A stretch of 64,000 nucleotides of DNA from Pelagibacterium nitratireducens (GTDB taxonomy: Bacteria > Pseudomonadota > Alphaproteobacteria > Rhizobiales > Devosiaceae). The stretch covers positions 2,150,501-2,214,500 of the forward strand of contig NZ_CP146275.1 in assembly GCF_037044555.1 (NCBI RefSeq), read 5' to 3'. The notes under the pieces were generated by a model that was given only the letters and a program-made list of their open reading frames with translations, was not told the origin of the DNA and did not search any database. Made by a program: the position numbers and the translations under genes. This document shows, in pieces, positions 9,431-19,338 of this stretch; within the stretch, counting starts at the first letter, position 1, and each line of letters starts with the position of its first letter.

Positions 9431-9725
9431 GGAGTTCACAGGTCGACGACCGCGCTGGTTAAAAAAGTCTTTCCAGTCAATTGGGGTACCAGGTTCTCGT
9501 AATGAGGGATCACACGGCGTCAGTGCGGATTGGTGAGAACCCGCTTCGGCGCAAGGCAGCTGGCCCTTGGGGAAATACTCCAAGGTGACGTTGAAGATGG
9601 GACAAGCCAGCGGTTCCCCTCCACCCGGAACCCAGCGCAATATCTATCGAACGCGCATGGACGAGTGTCGGCCGCTGGTCCCGGCTCGGCTCTTGATGTG
9701 TCGGCAGAACCAGACGGACCAGAGC
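9431..9725. other. Gap between lolD and the SOS-like promoter, no gene assigned
   Basis: About 295 bases without a gene I can support. An 83-codon minus-strand frame (9389-9640) crosses it and runs through the candidate promoter; it matches nothing I know and its composition is not convincingly coding. A small hairpin (CCTTGG / CCAAGG around 9568-9588) is present but has no T-run. Confidence 0.4.
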
Positions 9726-10412
9726 TTACAAAGTCGTGGGCTGGATGCGGCCTTCGACGATAGTCACGATGCGGTCGGCCTTACGGGCGAGATCGTGATT
9801 GTGTGTGGCAATGATGCAGCCGGCATTTTGCTGGCGGATCAGTTCGGCGAGCGCCGAGAACACGGTGTCGGATGTCGCAGGGTCGAGATTGCCGGTAGGT
9901 TCGTCGGCGAGAATGAGGCTTGGCCGGTTGGCGGCGGCACGGGCGATGGCGACACGCTGTTGCTCCCCGCCCGAAAGTTCGGCCGGCCGATGCGTGGTGC
10001 GATGACCGATTCCCATGGCGTCAAGCAGCGCCTTCGATCGCTGATCACCCTCGCGTTGGCTCTCACCGGCAATCAATTGCGGCATTGTGACGTTTTCGAG
10101 CGCGCTGAATTCGGGAAGCAGGTGGTGGAACTGATACACATAACCAATGAGATGACGGCGGAGCAGCGTGCGCTGACGGTCGGCAAGTTTGGCCGTCCGT
10201 TCGCCGTCAATATCGACGTCACCAGCTGTCGGACGCTCGAGCAGGCCGCAGATGTGGAGCAAGGTCGACTTGCCCGCGCCCGATGGAGCGATGAGCGCGA
10301 CGATCTCACCGCGATTGACGGTCAGATCGGCGCCGTTGAGGACGTGGACGGCCCCTTCCCCATCACCATAGGTCTGGCGGACATCCTTGAGTTCGAGAAG
10401 CACGTCACTCAT
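9726..10412 (-). CDS. lolD: Lipoprotein-releasing ABC transporter ATPase LolD
   Basis: ATPase of the LolCDE complex, which extracts lipoproteins from the inner membrane and hands them to LolA. 228 residues: Walker A PSGAGKST at 43-50, signature [14 protein letters not shown], Walker [12 protein letters not shown], then the switch His in [10 protein letters not shown]. The start overlaps the end of lolC by eight bases. Size and the LolD-type context next to LolC make this a better call than a generic MacB/FtsE ATPase. Confidence 0.93.
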   Translation of the reverse strand: MSDVLLELKDVRQTYGDGEGAVHVLNGADLTVNRGEIVALIAPSGAGKSTLLHICGLLERPTAGDVDIDGERTAKLADRQRTLLRRHLIGYVYQFHHLLPEFSALENVTMPQLIAGESQREGDQRSKALLDAMGIGHRTTHRPAELSGGEQQRVAIARAAANRPSLILADEPTGNLDPATSDTVFSALAELIRQQNAGCIIATHNHDLARKADRIVTIVEGRIQPTTL

Positions 10413-11772
10413 AGCGTAGCGCCTCCACGGGATCGTACTGGGCCGCGCGCCAGGCGGGATAAAGCGTAGCGAGGAAAGACAGCCCCAGTGCCATGACGAG
10501 CACTACAGTCACTTCAAGCGCATCAACCCGCGAGGGGAGTTGAGAGAGCATAAAGACCTCGGGCGGAAACAGCGCCACGCCAATGACACTGGACACCCAA
10601 GCCCTGATGGTTTCGGCGTTGAGGGCCAGGACCAAGCCAAGCAGGAAGCCGGCAAACGTCCCGATAAAGCCAATGGCAGTTCCGGTTATGCAGAAAATGC
10701 GCATGATCGAGGAACGTGTGGCACCCATGGTGCGCAACACCGCGATATCAGCGCCCTTGTCCTTCACCAGCATCACGAGGCTGGAGATGATATTGAAGGC
10801 CGCGACCAAAACGATCATCGAAAGAATTGTGAACATCACCACGCGCTCGACCTGCAAGGCCGAAAAGAAGGTGGCGTTGCGCCGCTGCCAATCGGTGAAA
10901 ACCATCGGCCGACCAGCGGCCTGTTCGAGGTCGAGTTGTCTGTCCCAGGTGGCGTCCGGATCGTTAAGGAAGACCTCGACCGCCGTCGCCGTGTAAATCC
11001 GCTCATAGGCCGCGTCGATTTCCTCGTCACTGGCCATGATGTCGGGCTCTTCCATACCTTCGCGCAACCGGTCCTCATAGAGGCGGAAATAGTTCTGAGC
11101 TGCCCGGATGGGCATGAAAATGAACAGGGAATCGAATTCCACCATGCCAACATCGAAAACGACATTCACGGGATAGGATCGGATCTGCGGGGTTGAGCCG
11201 AGCGGGGTGCGCGGGCCATTGGGGGTAACGATGGTTATGGTATCGCCCACCGTCACACCAAGCTGGGACGCCATGCGGCTGCCGATGGCTACGCCCTCAA
11301 GATCGTCCCAATCCTCCCAGCCGCCGGCCAGGGCGCTCGAATAGAGCAAGGGGAGCTTCTCGATATCGGCGAGTGTCATGCCGCGCACATTGGCGCCCGT
11401 GGAATTATATGTACCGGTGACCAGCGCCTGGCCCTCGACAAATGCCACTGCGGAAACCACGCCATCGACTCCTTCGAGACGGTCACGGACCGCCTCGTAA
11501 TCGTCAAAGGTCTCTTCGATGGGAAAGGCCGTGAAATGGCCGTTCAGACCGAGAATCTTGGACAGGAGCTCGTCGCGAAAGCCGTTCATGACGCTCATGA
11601 CGACGATCAGGGTGGCAACGCCGATGGCGATGCCGATCATGGTCAGGGCGGCGATGACGGAAATGAACGCATCGCTGCGGCGTGCCCGCAGGTAGCGGCC
11701 GGACACCATCCACTCAAACCGTGAAAACGGGCGCGTTCCCTTTTGCTGCCGGGCGGCGTCGGCGGAGGTCAA
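10405..11772 (-). CDS. lolC: Lipoprotein-releasing ABC transporter permease LolC/E
   Basis: Membrane partner of LolD. 455 residues with the MacB/FtsX layout: one N-terminal membrane helix ([20 protein letters not shown]), a periplasmic domain of about 230 residues, and three C-terminal helices (around residues 315-445). The beginning ([21 protein letters not shown]) is typical of LolC/LolE. Alphaproteobacteria usually carry a single such permease that forms a homodimer, so LolC, LolE or LolF would all be acceptable names. Overlaps proS by ATGA at its start. Confidence 0.93.
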   Translation of the reverse strand: MTSADAARQQKGTRPFSRFEWMVSGRYLRARRSDAFISVIAALTMIGIAIGVATLIVVMSVMNGFRDELLSKILGLNGHFTAFPIEETFDDYEAVRDRLEGVDGVVSAVAFVEGQALVTGTYNSTGANVRGMTLADIEKLPLLYSSALAGGWEDWDDLEGVAIGSRMASQLGVTVGDTITIVTPNGPRTPLGSTPQIRSYPVNVVFDVGMVEFDSLFIFMPIRAAQNYFRLYEDRLREGMEEPDIMASDEEIDAAYERIYTATAVEVFLNDPDATWDRQLDLEQAAGRPMVFTDWQRRNATFFSALQVERVVMFTILSMIVLVAAFNIISSLVMLVKDKGADIAVLRTMGATRSSIMRIFCITGTAIGFIGTFAGFLLGLVLALNAETIRAWVSSVIGVALFPPEVFMLSQLPSRVDALEVTVVLVMALGLSFLATLYPAWRAAQYDPVEALRYE

Positions 11773-13118
11773 GCGTTGTCCCTGCGTTCAGGATCGATGA
11801 GAGCTTTCAGGCGGGAAACGGCATCCTCGATGCCAATGGTTTCGCGTTCGCCGGATTTGCGGTGCTTGATTTCCACCTCGCCCGAGGCCAGACCGCGCGG
11901 GCCGACGATGAGCTGGAAGGGAATGCCGATGAGATCGGAGGTGGCGAACTTCTGGCCAGCGCCCGTGGAGCGGTCGTCATAGAGCGCGTCTATGCCCGCC
12001 GCGTGAAGCTGGCTGTAGAGCTTTTCGTTTGCGGCATCACATTCGGCATCGCCGGATTTGAGGTTGATGAGGGTAACCTCAAAGGGCGCGACCGAGACCG
12101 GCCAGATGATACCGTTTTCGTCGTGGCTGGCTTCGATAATAGCCGGAATGATCCGCGTTAGACCGATTCCGTACGAGCCCATATGGACGGCGACGTCTTT
12201 GCCGTCGGAGCCCGTGACGGTGGCGCCCATGGGCTCGGAATATTTGGTGCCGAAGTAAAAGACCTGACCCACTTCGATGCCCCGCGCTGCGATGCGCCTG
12301 TCCTCGGGCACTTTTGCGGCGAAATCGGCTTCATCGTGCATGTCTTCGGTGGCCGCATAAAGCGACGTCCAGTCGGCGACGATGCCGGATAGGTCGCCCA
12401 TAAAGTCTGTGTCGGCAGACGGGATCGGTTTTTCGAGCATATCGGCATGGCAGAACACGCCACTCTCGCCCGTATCGGCCAGCACGATGAACTCGTGGGA
12501 AAGGTCGCCACCGATGGGGCCGGTTTCGGCGCGCATCGGGATTGCCGTCAACCCCATGCGCCAATAGGTGCGCAGGTAGGCAACAAACATGCGATTGTAG
12601 GCCTTGACGGCCTCATCCTTGTCGAGGTCGAAGGAATAGGCATCCTTCATCAGGAATTCACGGGAGCGCATGGTGCCAAAACGCGGGCGGATCTCGTCGC
12701 GGAACTTCCATTGAATGTGGTAGAGATTGAGCGGCAAATCCTTGTAGGACCGCACATAGGAACGGAAGATGTCGGTAATCATCTCCTCATTGGTCGGACC
12801 GTAGAGCATGTCGCGCTCATGGCGGTCCTGCATGCGCAGCATTTCCTTGCCGTAATCCTCATAGCGCCCGGATTCGCGCCACAGATCCGCGGACTGCAAA
12901 GTCGGCATCAGGAGTTCGACAGCCCCTGCCCGATTCTGCTCTTCCTCGATGATCTGCTGAATCTTGCGCAGCACCTTGTAGCCCAGCGGCAGCCAAGCAT
13001 ACATGCCGGCGCCCTGCTGGGAAATCATGCCGGCGCGCAGCATGAGGCGATGAGAAATGATTTCCGCCTCTTTGGGCGTCTCTTTGAGAACGGGCAGGAA
13101 ATAGCGGGACAGGCGCAT
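11769..13118 (-). CDS. proS: Prolyl-tRNA synthetase, short form without editing domain
   Basis: Charges tRNA-Pro with proline. 449 residues, the length of the alphaproteobacterial ProS that lacks the roughly 180-residue INS editing insertion of E. coli ProS. Class II motif 2 is seen in [20 protein letters not shown] (residues about 145-164); motif 3 in [16 protein letters not shown]; the C-terminal anticodon-binding domain covers about residues 350-440. Co-directional with lolC (four-base overlap). The 363-base gap upstream of its start holds a candidate plus-strand sRNA. Confidence 0.96.
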   Translation of the reverse strand: MRLSRYFLPVLKETPKEAEIISHRLMLRAGMISQQGAGMYAWLPLGYKVLRKIQQIIEEEQNRAGAVELLMPTLQSADLWRESGRYEDYGKEMLRMQDRHERDMLYGPTNEEMITDIFRSYVRSYKDLPLNLYHIQWKFRDEIRPRFGTMRSREFLMKDAYSFDLDKDEAVKAYNRMFVAYLRTYWRMGLTAIPMRAETGPIGGDLSHEFIVLADTGESGVFCHADMLEKPIPSADTDFMGDLSGIVADWTSLYAATEDMHDEADFAAKVPEDRRIAARGIEVGQVFYFGTKYSEPMGATVTGSDGKDVAVHMGSYGIGLTRIIPAIIEASHDENGIIWPVSVAPFEVTLINLKSGDAECDAANEKLYSQLHAAGIDALYDDRSTGAGQKFATSDLIGIPFQLIVGPRGLASGEVEIKHRKSGERETIGIEDAVSRLKALIDPERRDNA

Positions 13119-13268
13119 GAGAACTCCGATTTGCCGGGAACCGACTCAAGGGCTCAATACCGGGCTGCGCAATCAAGCGCAAGGAACGGTCAAAAGGCAA
13201 GTCCATGAGCGTTCAACGAGTTTCCTGTCGGTTTTTTGTCATTGCCTCACAAATCTCCAACTTTGTAC

Positions 13269-13280
13269 TTGTCGCGACAA
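13269..13280. promoter_or_regulatory. 12-bp perfect palindrome next to sRNA promoter
   Basis: TTGTCGCGACAA is a perfect 12-bp palindrome ending two bases upstream of the -35 element of the candidate plus-strand sRNA. This placement suits a regulator binding site (activator, or repressor overlapping -35). I do not recognise the regulator. Confidence 0.4.
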
Positions 13281-13281
13281 T

Positions 13282-13309
13282 TTGTCCTTGGTAGGGTCCG
13301 CGCCATATA
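13282..13309 (+). promoter_or_regulatory. Candidate sigma-70 promoter of the sRNA
   Basis: TTGTCC (13282-13287), 16-base spacer, CATATA (13304-13309), or ATATAA with 17. This fits the rhizobial housekeeping pattern CTTGAC-N17-CTATAT moderately well. It points away from proS, on the opposite strand to every surrounding gene. Confidence 0.5.
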
Positions 13310-13316
13310 AAGAGAG

Positions 13317-13444
13317 GTGGGTACAACCCGCCGACGCTGACAACGTCAAGGGAGGAGCACTGGCCGCCCGATCTGTGCGCTGTAAGACCAGTGGATTGTC
13401 GCGAAACTTTAATCAGATGCAGGGCCTTAGCCCTGCATTTTTTT
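13317..13444 (+). ncRNA. Candidate intergenic small RNA, about 128 nt
   Basis: Bounded by a plausible promoter and a perfect terminator on the plus strand, in a stretch where all protein genes are on the minus strand and where no open frame is convincing. Visible helices: GGTGGGT/ACCCGCC with a three-base loop near the 5' end, GACG/CGTC, a CACTGG/CCAGTG long-range pair, then the terminator stem. A GGGAGGAG stretch in the middle is Shine-Dalgarno-like and may be structural. I could not match it to 6S, SRP RNA, tmRNA or RNase P RNA by their conserved cores. The 5' end is inferred from the promoter. Confidence 0.55.
13417..13444 (+). terminator. Rho-independent terminator on plus strand
   Basis: ATGCAGGGC / GCCCTGCAT forms a perfect 9-bp stem with a CTTA loop, followed directly by seven T residues (13438-13444). 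On the minus strand there is no T-run, so it can only serve plus-strand transcription, supporting an independent RNA gene here. Confidence 0.85.
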
Positions 13445-13481
13445 GTTCCGGATGAACTGAAAAGCTGGCCAACAGGGCTGT

Positions 13482-13727
13482 TCAGCTCCAGTATTCCTGT
13501 AGCCATGGATTGGACATGCCCCAGAAGATCAGCACGGTCAGGACGGCCGAGATCAGGGTGGTGGCAAGCGCCTTTTGCCAGAGATTGGCCTTGATAGGCG
13601 CTCCCGGGTCGGTGCCGTCTGTCACCTCCCCGTCTTCGTGCTGGCCACGCACCCCGAAAGGCAGGACGGCAAAAAGCACGGTCCACCAGATTACAAAATA
13701 GATCGCTATATAGGTAAAGGGCTGCAT
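13482..13727 (-). CDS. DUF1467 family small inner-membrane protein
   Basis: 81 residues with two membrane helices (about 5-24 and 53-71) and a short polar loop containing FGVRGQHEDGEV. This matches the DUF1467 family, found in alphaproteobacteria between RNase J and proS. Function unknown. It follows rnj after eight bases and is surely in the same transcript. Confidence 0.85.
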   Translation of the reverse strand: MQPFTYIAIYFVIWWTVLFAVLPFGVRGQHEDGEVTDGTDPGAPIKANLWQKALATTLISAVLTVLIFWGMSNPWLQEYWS

Positions 13728-13735
13728 TATCTAAG

Positions 13736-15418
13736 CTATACCTTATGAACGAACACCTTGACGATGGGCTTGCGCCCCCAAGCAGCATTCAGCTCGGACC
13801 GCACGGCACGGCGGATCGCTTCGGCAAAGCGCCCGGTATCGGAGCGGCGCTTTTCGGGGAAACTCTTGATCGCCCCCCGTGCCGCCGACTGGGCGACAGC
13901 GCTGAGCGGATCATCATCGTCCGCCAGATCAGGAAGTCCGTCCAGATCGAATTCTGGACCTGAGACGATCTGCCCCCGCCCATTGACCACCAGACTGACG
14001 ATTGCGACGCCGCCAAAAGCCAGCCGACGGCGGTCGCGCACATTCGATTCCTCGGGCGTACACAGAAGATTGCCGTCGAGATAGAGAATGCCGGTGCGCA
14101 CTTCGCCGCGGTGGTGCTTGGTGGAGGGAAAGAGCTGAACCATGTCGCCATTGCGGATCGACAGGACGGTCTTGATGCCCTTTTCACGCCCGAAGGCTGC
14201 GTGGGCTTCAAGATGCATCGGCTCACCATGGACCGGAATGAGGATGTCGGGCTTGAGCCAATCGTAGAGCTGGGCCAACTCGTGCCGCCTCGGGTGGCCA
14301 GACACATGTATCATTTCGTCGCGGCCGGTGACGATCTGGACACCCTTGTCGACGAGTTTGTTCTGGATGTCCTGCACGGCCTTTTCGTTGCCTGGAATGG
14401 CCCAGGAGGAAAAGATCGCCATATCGCCGGGCGACAGATCGATTACCGGATGCGAGCCATCGGCGATGCGGGCCATCGCGGCGCGGGATTCGCCCTGACT
14501 GCCGGTGGCGATCAAAACGACCTTGTCGCGCGGCAGGTAGCCATAGGCGTCCTGATCAAGAAAATCAGGCACGCCTTCCATCAAGCCCAGTTCGCGGGCA
14601 ATTCCGGCAATGCGATGCACGGCCCGGCCCGCCGCCACGACCTGGCGGTCGGCCTTGGCGGCTGCGCGCGCGATAGAGATCATGCGACCGAGATTGGACG
14701 CAAAGATGGTAACGGCGACGCGATTCTTTGCTGTCGCGATCAAACGCTCGAGATTGACACCGACCTCGGTCTCCGAGGGACTATCGCCCTCTTTCATCGC
14801 ATTGGTGGAATCGCAGATCAGGGCCACTGGCTTGCCGTCCGAACCGATTTCCTTGAAGCGCTTGATGTTGGTGGGTGCGGTGCCGATCGGGGAAGGATCG
14901 ATCTTCCAGTCCCCGGTATGGATCACACGGCCGGCCGGCGTTTCGATGAGCAAGGCGTTGGATTCGGGGATCGAATGGGAAACCTCGATGGGTTCGACCT
15001 TGAAGGGGCCAACCTGAAAAGGGACACCGGGGGTAAATATCTGGACTTCGACATCGTCCTCGATGTTGTTCGATATCCGCTTTGCCTTGAGCATGGCGGC
15101 ACCGAAGCGGCCGGCGAAAACGGGCTTGTCGAAGGCTGGCCAGATATCAAGGATGGCGCCGTAGTGGTCTTCATGAGCGTGGGTGAGCACAAGACCGACA
15201 ACGTTGTCGCTCTCTTCTTCGAGAAACGAGGGATCGGGCATGACCAGTTCGATGCCCGGGAGTTCCGGACCGCCGAAGCTGACGCCGCAATCGACCACCA
15301 GCCATTTGCGATTGTCTGCCGGGCCGAAACCGTAAAGCCCCATGTTCATACCGATCTCGCCAACGCCACCAAGGGGCAGGAAGACCATTTCGTCCTGTCC
15401 GGACTGTTTATTTGCCAT
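13736..15418 (-). CDS. rnj: Ribonuclease J
   Basis: Metallo-beta-lactamase/beta-CASP nuclease acting in mRNA and rRNA 5' processing and decay. 560 residues from the ATG at 15418 (MANKQSGQDEMVFLPLGGVGEIGMN), which matches the usual N-terminus; a TTG 13 codons upstream is possible but unlikely. Zinc motif HAHEDHYG lies near residue 78, a second metal-binding His is in HSIPESNA, and the beta-CASP segment (CDSTNAMKEGDSPSE) and VSGHPRRHEL follow. In several rhizobia a methylmalonyl-CoA epimerase gene follows rnj; here DUF1467 follows directly. Confidence 0.93.
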   Translation of the reverse strand: MANKQSGQDEMVFLPLGGVGEIGMNMGLYGFGPADNRKWLVVDCGVSFGGPELPGIELVMPDPSFLEEESDNVVGLVLTHAHEDHYGAILDIWPAFDKPVFAGRFGAAMLKAKRISNNIEDDVEVQIFTPGVPFQVGPFKVEPIEVSHSIPESNALLIETPAGRVIHTGDWKIDPSPIGTAPTNIKRFKEIGSDGKPVALICDSTNAMKEGDSPSETEVGVNLERLIATAKNRVAVTIFASNLGRMISIARAAAKADRQVVAAGRAVHRIAGIARELGLMEGVPDFLDQDAYGYLPRDKVVLIATGSQGESRAAMARIADGSHPVIDLSPGDMAIFSSWAIPGNEKAVQDIQNKLVDKGVQIVTGRDEMIHVSGHPRRHELAQLYDWLKPDILIPVHGEPMHLEAHAAFGREKGIKTVLSIRNGDMVQLFPSTKHHRGEVRTGILYLDGNLLCTPEESNVRDRRRLAFGGVAIVSLVVNGRGQIVSGPEFDLDGLPDLADDDDPLSAVAQSAARGAIKSFPEKRRSDTGRFAEAIRRAVRSELNAAWGRKPIVKVFVHKV

Positions 15419-15478
15419 AGGCCATCGCGCGACCGGATTGCGGTCACGCCCTTTCAAAAATTGGTGGCAATCGCCCTC

Positions 15479-16312
15479 TCAGCGTAGCGTTGCCGTGGTT
15501 CCAAAATGGACGTCGCCCGCCGCTATCGCGATACGATGTCCCTCGTCGTCGCGGACAATCAGATGGCCCGCATCATCAATTGTTTCGAAAATGCCGCGCA
15601 GCACACCATCACCGCGCTGAACGGCAACTTCAGCACCGATCCCCGCAGCGCTTTGGCGCCAGCGGTTGATGATCCGGCTGGTACCGGCTCCGTTGTTCCA
15701 GATCTCGTAACACTCGACCCAGCTTTCGGCCAGTGCCTCAAAGACCGAGGGGGCATCAAAGGGCGCTCCCAGCGTCGCCAGAGAGGTGGCCGGATACGGC
15801 AAACCTTCCGGCGCTGCGACCACGTTGACGCCGATGCCGATAACGATCGCCGTGCGTCCGTCGGGGCGCTTCTGCGCCTCAAGCAGGATACCGGCGAGCT
15901 TGGCACCGTCGGCGAGCACATCGTTTGGCCATTTCAATGCTATGCGTGCTCGCCCCCCGCCGGCGGTGCCGTCTGCACCATCGATCCCGCCCCGAATTGC
16001 AGCCGCGGGAATCAAACGCGCCAGAGCGGCGTTGAGCGCCACTCCGGCGACGAAGCCCAGGCCGGCAAGGCCTGCAGCTGGGGCATCAGGCACCATCATC
16101 AGCGAAGCTGCAAGATTGCCATGGGGGCTTTCCCATGCCCGACCACGACGGCCTCTGCCCTCGGTCTGCTGCAGGGCTGCGAACCACGTTTTTCCCGCAT
16201 CGCCCGACATTGCAGCGTTCATGGCTTCGGCGTTGGTCGAACCCACGCTGTCAAAGCCGATTACTCGATAACCAGCCCTAACAGCGCTTTCAGGAAGAGG
16301 AAAGGCGACCAC
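15479..16312 (-). CDS. birA: Biotin-[acetyl-CoA-carboxylase] ligase, monofunctional
   Basis: Attaches biotin to the carrier domain of acetyl-CoA carboxylase. 277 residues from the GTG at 16312 (VVAFPLPESAVRAGYRV), preceded by AGGA; the longer frame reading back through nuoN is not real. The biotin-binding loop TEGRGRRGRAWESPHGN and the KWPNDVL motif are both present. No N-terminal helix-turn-helix, so unlike E. coli BirA it cannot act as the biotin repressor. Starts 11 bases after nuoN, as in many Rhizobiales. Confidence 0.92.
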   Translation of the reverse strand: MVAFPLPESAVRAGYRVIGFDSVGSTNAEAMNAAMSGDAGKTWFAALQQTEGRGRRGRAWESPHGNLAASLMMVPDAPAAGLAGLGFVAGVALNAALARLIPAAAIRGGIDGADGTAGGGRARIALKWPNDVLADGAKLAGILLEAQKRPDGRTAIVIGIGVNVVAAPEGLPYPATSLATLGAPFDAPSVFEALAESWVECYEIWNNGAGTSRIINRWRQSAAGIGAEVAVQRGDGVLRGIFETIDDAGHLIVRDDEGHRIAIAAGDVHFGTTATLR

Positions 16313-16323
16313 CCGGTCCTGCT

Positions 16324-17775
16324 CTAAAAAAGGGAGTTGGCGGCGCCATGGGCGATGGCCGTCAGAGGCGCCCCTACCGTGAAAAAGTAGCTGAGCACCA
16401 AAAAACCCGTGAGTGCCATCACGACGCGCAACTCGATGGCTGGCACCGCATAGGACTGGGTGGGTTCGTCGAAATACATGACCTTGATGATGCGCAGATA
16501 GTAAAATGCGCTCACCGCGCTGGCCAGCATGCCAATCACCGCGAGAACGAAAAGCTGGGCTTCGATGGCCGCAAGAAACACCTGCCATTTGGCAAAGAAT
16601 CCGGCAAGTGGCGGCAGGCCGACTAAGGAAAACATGAACAACGCCAGTATTGCGGCGACGAATGGACGGGATTTGGCCAGACCCGCCAGATCATCTATTG
16701 TTTCCACGTAGCCGTCGTCGTTTTTGAGCGCGAGCACGCAGGCGAAGGTGCCAATGGTCATGGTGATATAAACGGCCATATAGATGGCGACACCTTCCAC
16801 GCCGATGATGTTGCCCGCAGAAAGACCGACCAAAGCGAAGCCGACATGGCCGATGGACGAATAGGCCAGCAGCCGTTTGAGGTTGTTCTGGCCGATGGCC
16901 GCAAACGAGGCCAATACCATGGAGGCAATTGAAAGGAAGATCACGACCTGCTGCCAATCGCTGGCGATGGGTTCGAACGCATCGAACACGACCCGAATAA
17001 GCAGAGCCATCGCAGCCACCTTGGGTGCGGATGCGAAAAAGGCGGTTACGGGGGTCGGTGCACCTTCATAAACGTCCGGCGTCCACATGTGAAACGGGAC
17101 TGCGGAAATCTTGAAGGCAATGCCAGCGAGCAGAAAGACCAGGCCGAAGATGATGCCGGGTGTCCGCTCGCCAAGCGCCACGGCTTCGGCGATCTGGTCG
17201 AGCTGTGTGTGCCCGGTGAAGCCATAAACCAGAGAGGCACCGTAAAGGAGCATCCCCGACGACAGAGCACCGAGAACGAAGTATTTCAGACCCGCTTCAG
17301 TTGCCTTGCCACTGTCGCGCTTGAAAGCTGCGAGAACGTACAGCGCGAGCGACTGCAATTCGAGGCCGACATACAGGCTCATCAGATCGTTGGCCGACAC
17401 CATCATCATCATGCCCAATGTGGCAAGAACGATAAGGACCGGATATTCGAACTTGTTGAGGCCATTTTCGATGGCACTGGACACCGAGAGGACCAGAGCG
17501 AAAGCCGACCCAGCAAGTATGAGAACCTTCATGAAGCGGGCAAAGCCGTCATTGATGAAGCCGCCAGAAAAGATCACGCCTTCCGAGGGAAGGAACGAAA
17601 CCATCACGGCAATGGCGACCAGAAGACCGATGGCAATACCGGTGATACCAGTCGCTATTTCCTTCTTCGCGAATACGCCAACAAGCAGCAAAACCAGCGC
17701 GCCAACGGCGAGCAGCATTTCGGGATAGGCGGGCGCCAGAGAGGCGAAACCGGCAAATTCAGACACCACATTCAC
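16324..17775 (-). CDS. nuoN: NADH-quinone oxidoreductase subunit N
   Basis: Antiporter-like proton-pumping subunit in the membrane arm of complex I. 483 residues, about 14 predicted helices. The helix with [17 protein letters not shown] carries the conserved Glu, and [20 protein letters not shown] is the family signature around residue 230. Last of the 14 nuo genes; birA follows immediately, and nuoM ends three bases before its start. Confidence 0.95.
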   Translation of the reverse strand: MNVVSEFAGFASLAPAYPEMLLAVGALVLLLVGVFAKKEIATGITGIAIGLLVAIAVMVSFLPSEGVIFSGGFINDGFARFMKVLILAGSAFALVLSVSSAIENGLNKFEYPVLIVLATLGMMMMVSANDLMSLYVGLELQSLALYVLAAFKRDSGKATEAGLKYFVLGALSSGMLLYGASLVYGFTGHTQLDQIAEAVALGERTPGIIFGLVFLLAGIAFKISAVPFHMWTPDVYEGAPTPVTAFFASAPKVAAMALLIRVVFDAFEPIASDWQQVVIFLSIASMVLASFAAIGQNNLKRLLAYSSIGHVGFALVGLSAGNIIGVEGVAIYMAVYITMTIGTFACVLALKNDDGYVETIDDLAGLAKSRPFVAAILALFMFSLVGLPPLAGFFAKWQVFLAAIEAQLFVLAVIGMLASAVSAFYYLRIIKVMYFDEPTQSYAVPAIELRVVMALTGFLVLSYFFTVGAPLTAIAHGAANSLF

Positions 17776-17778
17776 CTC

Positions 17779-19338
17779 CTAATGGGCCGTAGCGGCAGGC
17801 GCCGCGACATCGGCCGCAGGCACCGTCACATCGACGAGCGCAGACATCGGTTCGATGCCGACGGCAGCCTGATACTGATCGACAAGCGCGCCCACCGAAG
17901 TGGCCATCGCATCCATCAGGGGCGCCGGGTAGAAACCAAAGAGAATGGTGAGGATGATCAGCGGAACAATCGTCACCATTTCGCGGGCATTGAGATCGAG
18001 AATGGATTTGAGACTTTCCTTCTCGAGCGCACCCCAGATGATCTTGCGATAGAGCCAAAGGGCATAGCACGCCGACAGGATAACACCGGTGGTGGCAAAT
18101 ACTGCAAACCAGGTGTTGACCTGGAAGATGGCCAGCAACGTCAGGAACTCGCCGACAAAGCCCGAAGTGCCGGGCAGGCCGACATTGGCCATTGTGAAAA
18201 CCATGAACGCGAACGCGTATTTGGGCATGCGTTCGACGAGCCCGCCATAAGCATTGACGTCACGGGTGTGCATGCGGTCATAGATAACGCCGACCGACAG
18301 AAAGAGCGCGCCCGATACGATGCCGTGCGAGATCATCTGGAAGATCGCGCCCTGAACGCCGTAAACATTCCCGGCGAAAATGCCCATCGTCACGAAGCCC
18401 ATATGCGCGACCGAAGAATAGGCGATCAGTTTTTTGATGTCGGTTTGAACCAGCGCCACCAGCGAAGTGATGATGATCGCGGCGACGGAAAGGAAGAACA
18501 CGAAGTTCGAGAAATACAGCGACGCATCGGGGAACATGGGCAGCGAGAAGCGCAAGAAGCCATAGCCGCCAAGCTTGAGCAGGATTGCCGCAAGGATCAC
18601 CGATCCGGCCGTGGGCGCTTCGACGTGCGCCTCGGGTAACCAGCGGTGGAACGGCCACATGGGCATCTTTACCGCCAACGAGGCAAAGAATGCAAGCCAG
18701 AGCCAATACTGAACGTTCTCGGGGAAATCGTAATCGAGCAGACGCGCGATATCGAGCGTTCCCGCCTGCCAGTACATGGCCATGATGGCCAGCAGCATCA
18801 GCACCGAGCCTATGAACGTGTAAAAGAAGAACTTGTAGGACGCCTGGATACGCCTCTTGCCGCCCCAGATGCCGATGATGAGGAACATCGGAACCAGCGT
18901 GCCTTCGAAGAACACGTAGAACATGGCCAGATCGAGCGTCGTGAAAACGCCGATCATCAGCATTTCGAGGACCAGGAACAGCACCATGTATTCACGGATG
19001 CGGAAGGTGATCGAATCCCAGCTCGCAAGGATGCACATGGGCATCAACAGCCCGGTCAGCACGATAAACAGCACCGAGATGCCATCCACGCCCATGCGAT
19101 AGCCGATGACATCGCCGAGCCATGGATGGTTCTGGACGAACTGGAAATCCGCCGTATCGGGATCGAACATGCCCCACATGACCAGCGTGAAAATGAAGGT
19201 CACGACGGTCGTGGCAAGCGCGATGCGCTTGATGTTGAGCTGAGCGACGGGGTCGCCCCCAGGGGTCAGCAGAATGAAGAAGGCCCCAACCAGCGGCAGA
19301 AACGTAACGATGGTCAGGATGTTGTTTTCAAGGATCAT
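17779..19338 (-). CDS. nuoM: NADH-quinone oxidoreductase subunit M
   Basis: Antiporter-like proton-pumping subunit of complex I. 519 residues from ATG 19338 ([18 protein letters not shown]), whose ATG overlaps the nuoL stop as ATGA; an ATG-like start ten codons upstream would bury it in nuoL. The signature [20 protein letters not shown] lies near residue 230, and the conserved Glu and Lys of the antiporter fold are visible. The C-terminus is an Ala-rich tail. Confidence 0.95.
   Translation of the reverse strand: MILENNILTIVTFLPLVGAFFILLTPGGDPVAQLNIKRIALATTVVTFIFTLVMWGMFDPDTADFQFVQNHPWLGDVIGYRMGVDGISVLFIVLTGLLMPMCILASWDSITFRIREYMVLFLVLEMLMIGVFTTLDLAMFYVFFEGTLVPMFLIIGIWGGKRRIQASYKFFFYTFIGSVLMLLAIMAMYWQAGTLDIARLLDYDFPENVQYWLWLAFFASLAVKMPMWPFHRWLPEAHVEAPTAGSVILAAILLKLGGYGFLRFSLPMFPDASLYFSNFVFFLSVAAIIITSLVALVQTDIKKLIAYSSVAHMGFVTMGIFAGNVYGVQGAIFQMISHGIVSGALFLSVGVIYDRMHTRDVNAYGGLVERMPKYAFAFMVFTMANVGLPGTSGFVGEFLTLLAIFQVNTWFAVFATTGVILSACYALWLYRKIIWGALEKESLKSILDLNAREMVTIVPLIILTILFGFYPAPLMDAMATSVGALVDQYQAAVGIEPMSALVDVTVPAADVAAPAATAH

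Noticed and set aside
9389..9640. 83-codon leftward frame between lolD and the small ORF
   Set aside because: It runs straight through the well-formed promoter, has no ribosome site I trust, and its translation matches nothing known; kept only as a remark on the gap.
13317..13444. 6S RNA, SRP RNA or tmRNA identity for the sRNA
   Set aside because: None of the diagnostic cores (SRP GGAAGGAAGCA-type loop, tmRNA tag, 6S central bubble) could be recognised.
13213..13788. 191-codon leftward frame covering the sRNA region
   Set aside because: It overlaps DUF1467 and rnj ends in another frame and has no coding character; the terminator and promoter signals fit an RNA gene better.
17089..18639. 516-codon rightward frame opposite nuoN/nuoM
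   Set aside because: Composition (very rich in His, Asp, Arg, Gln) is that of an antisense shadow of membrane-protein genes.
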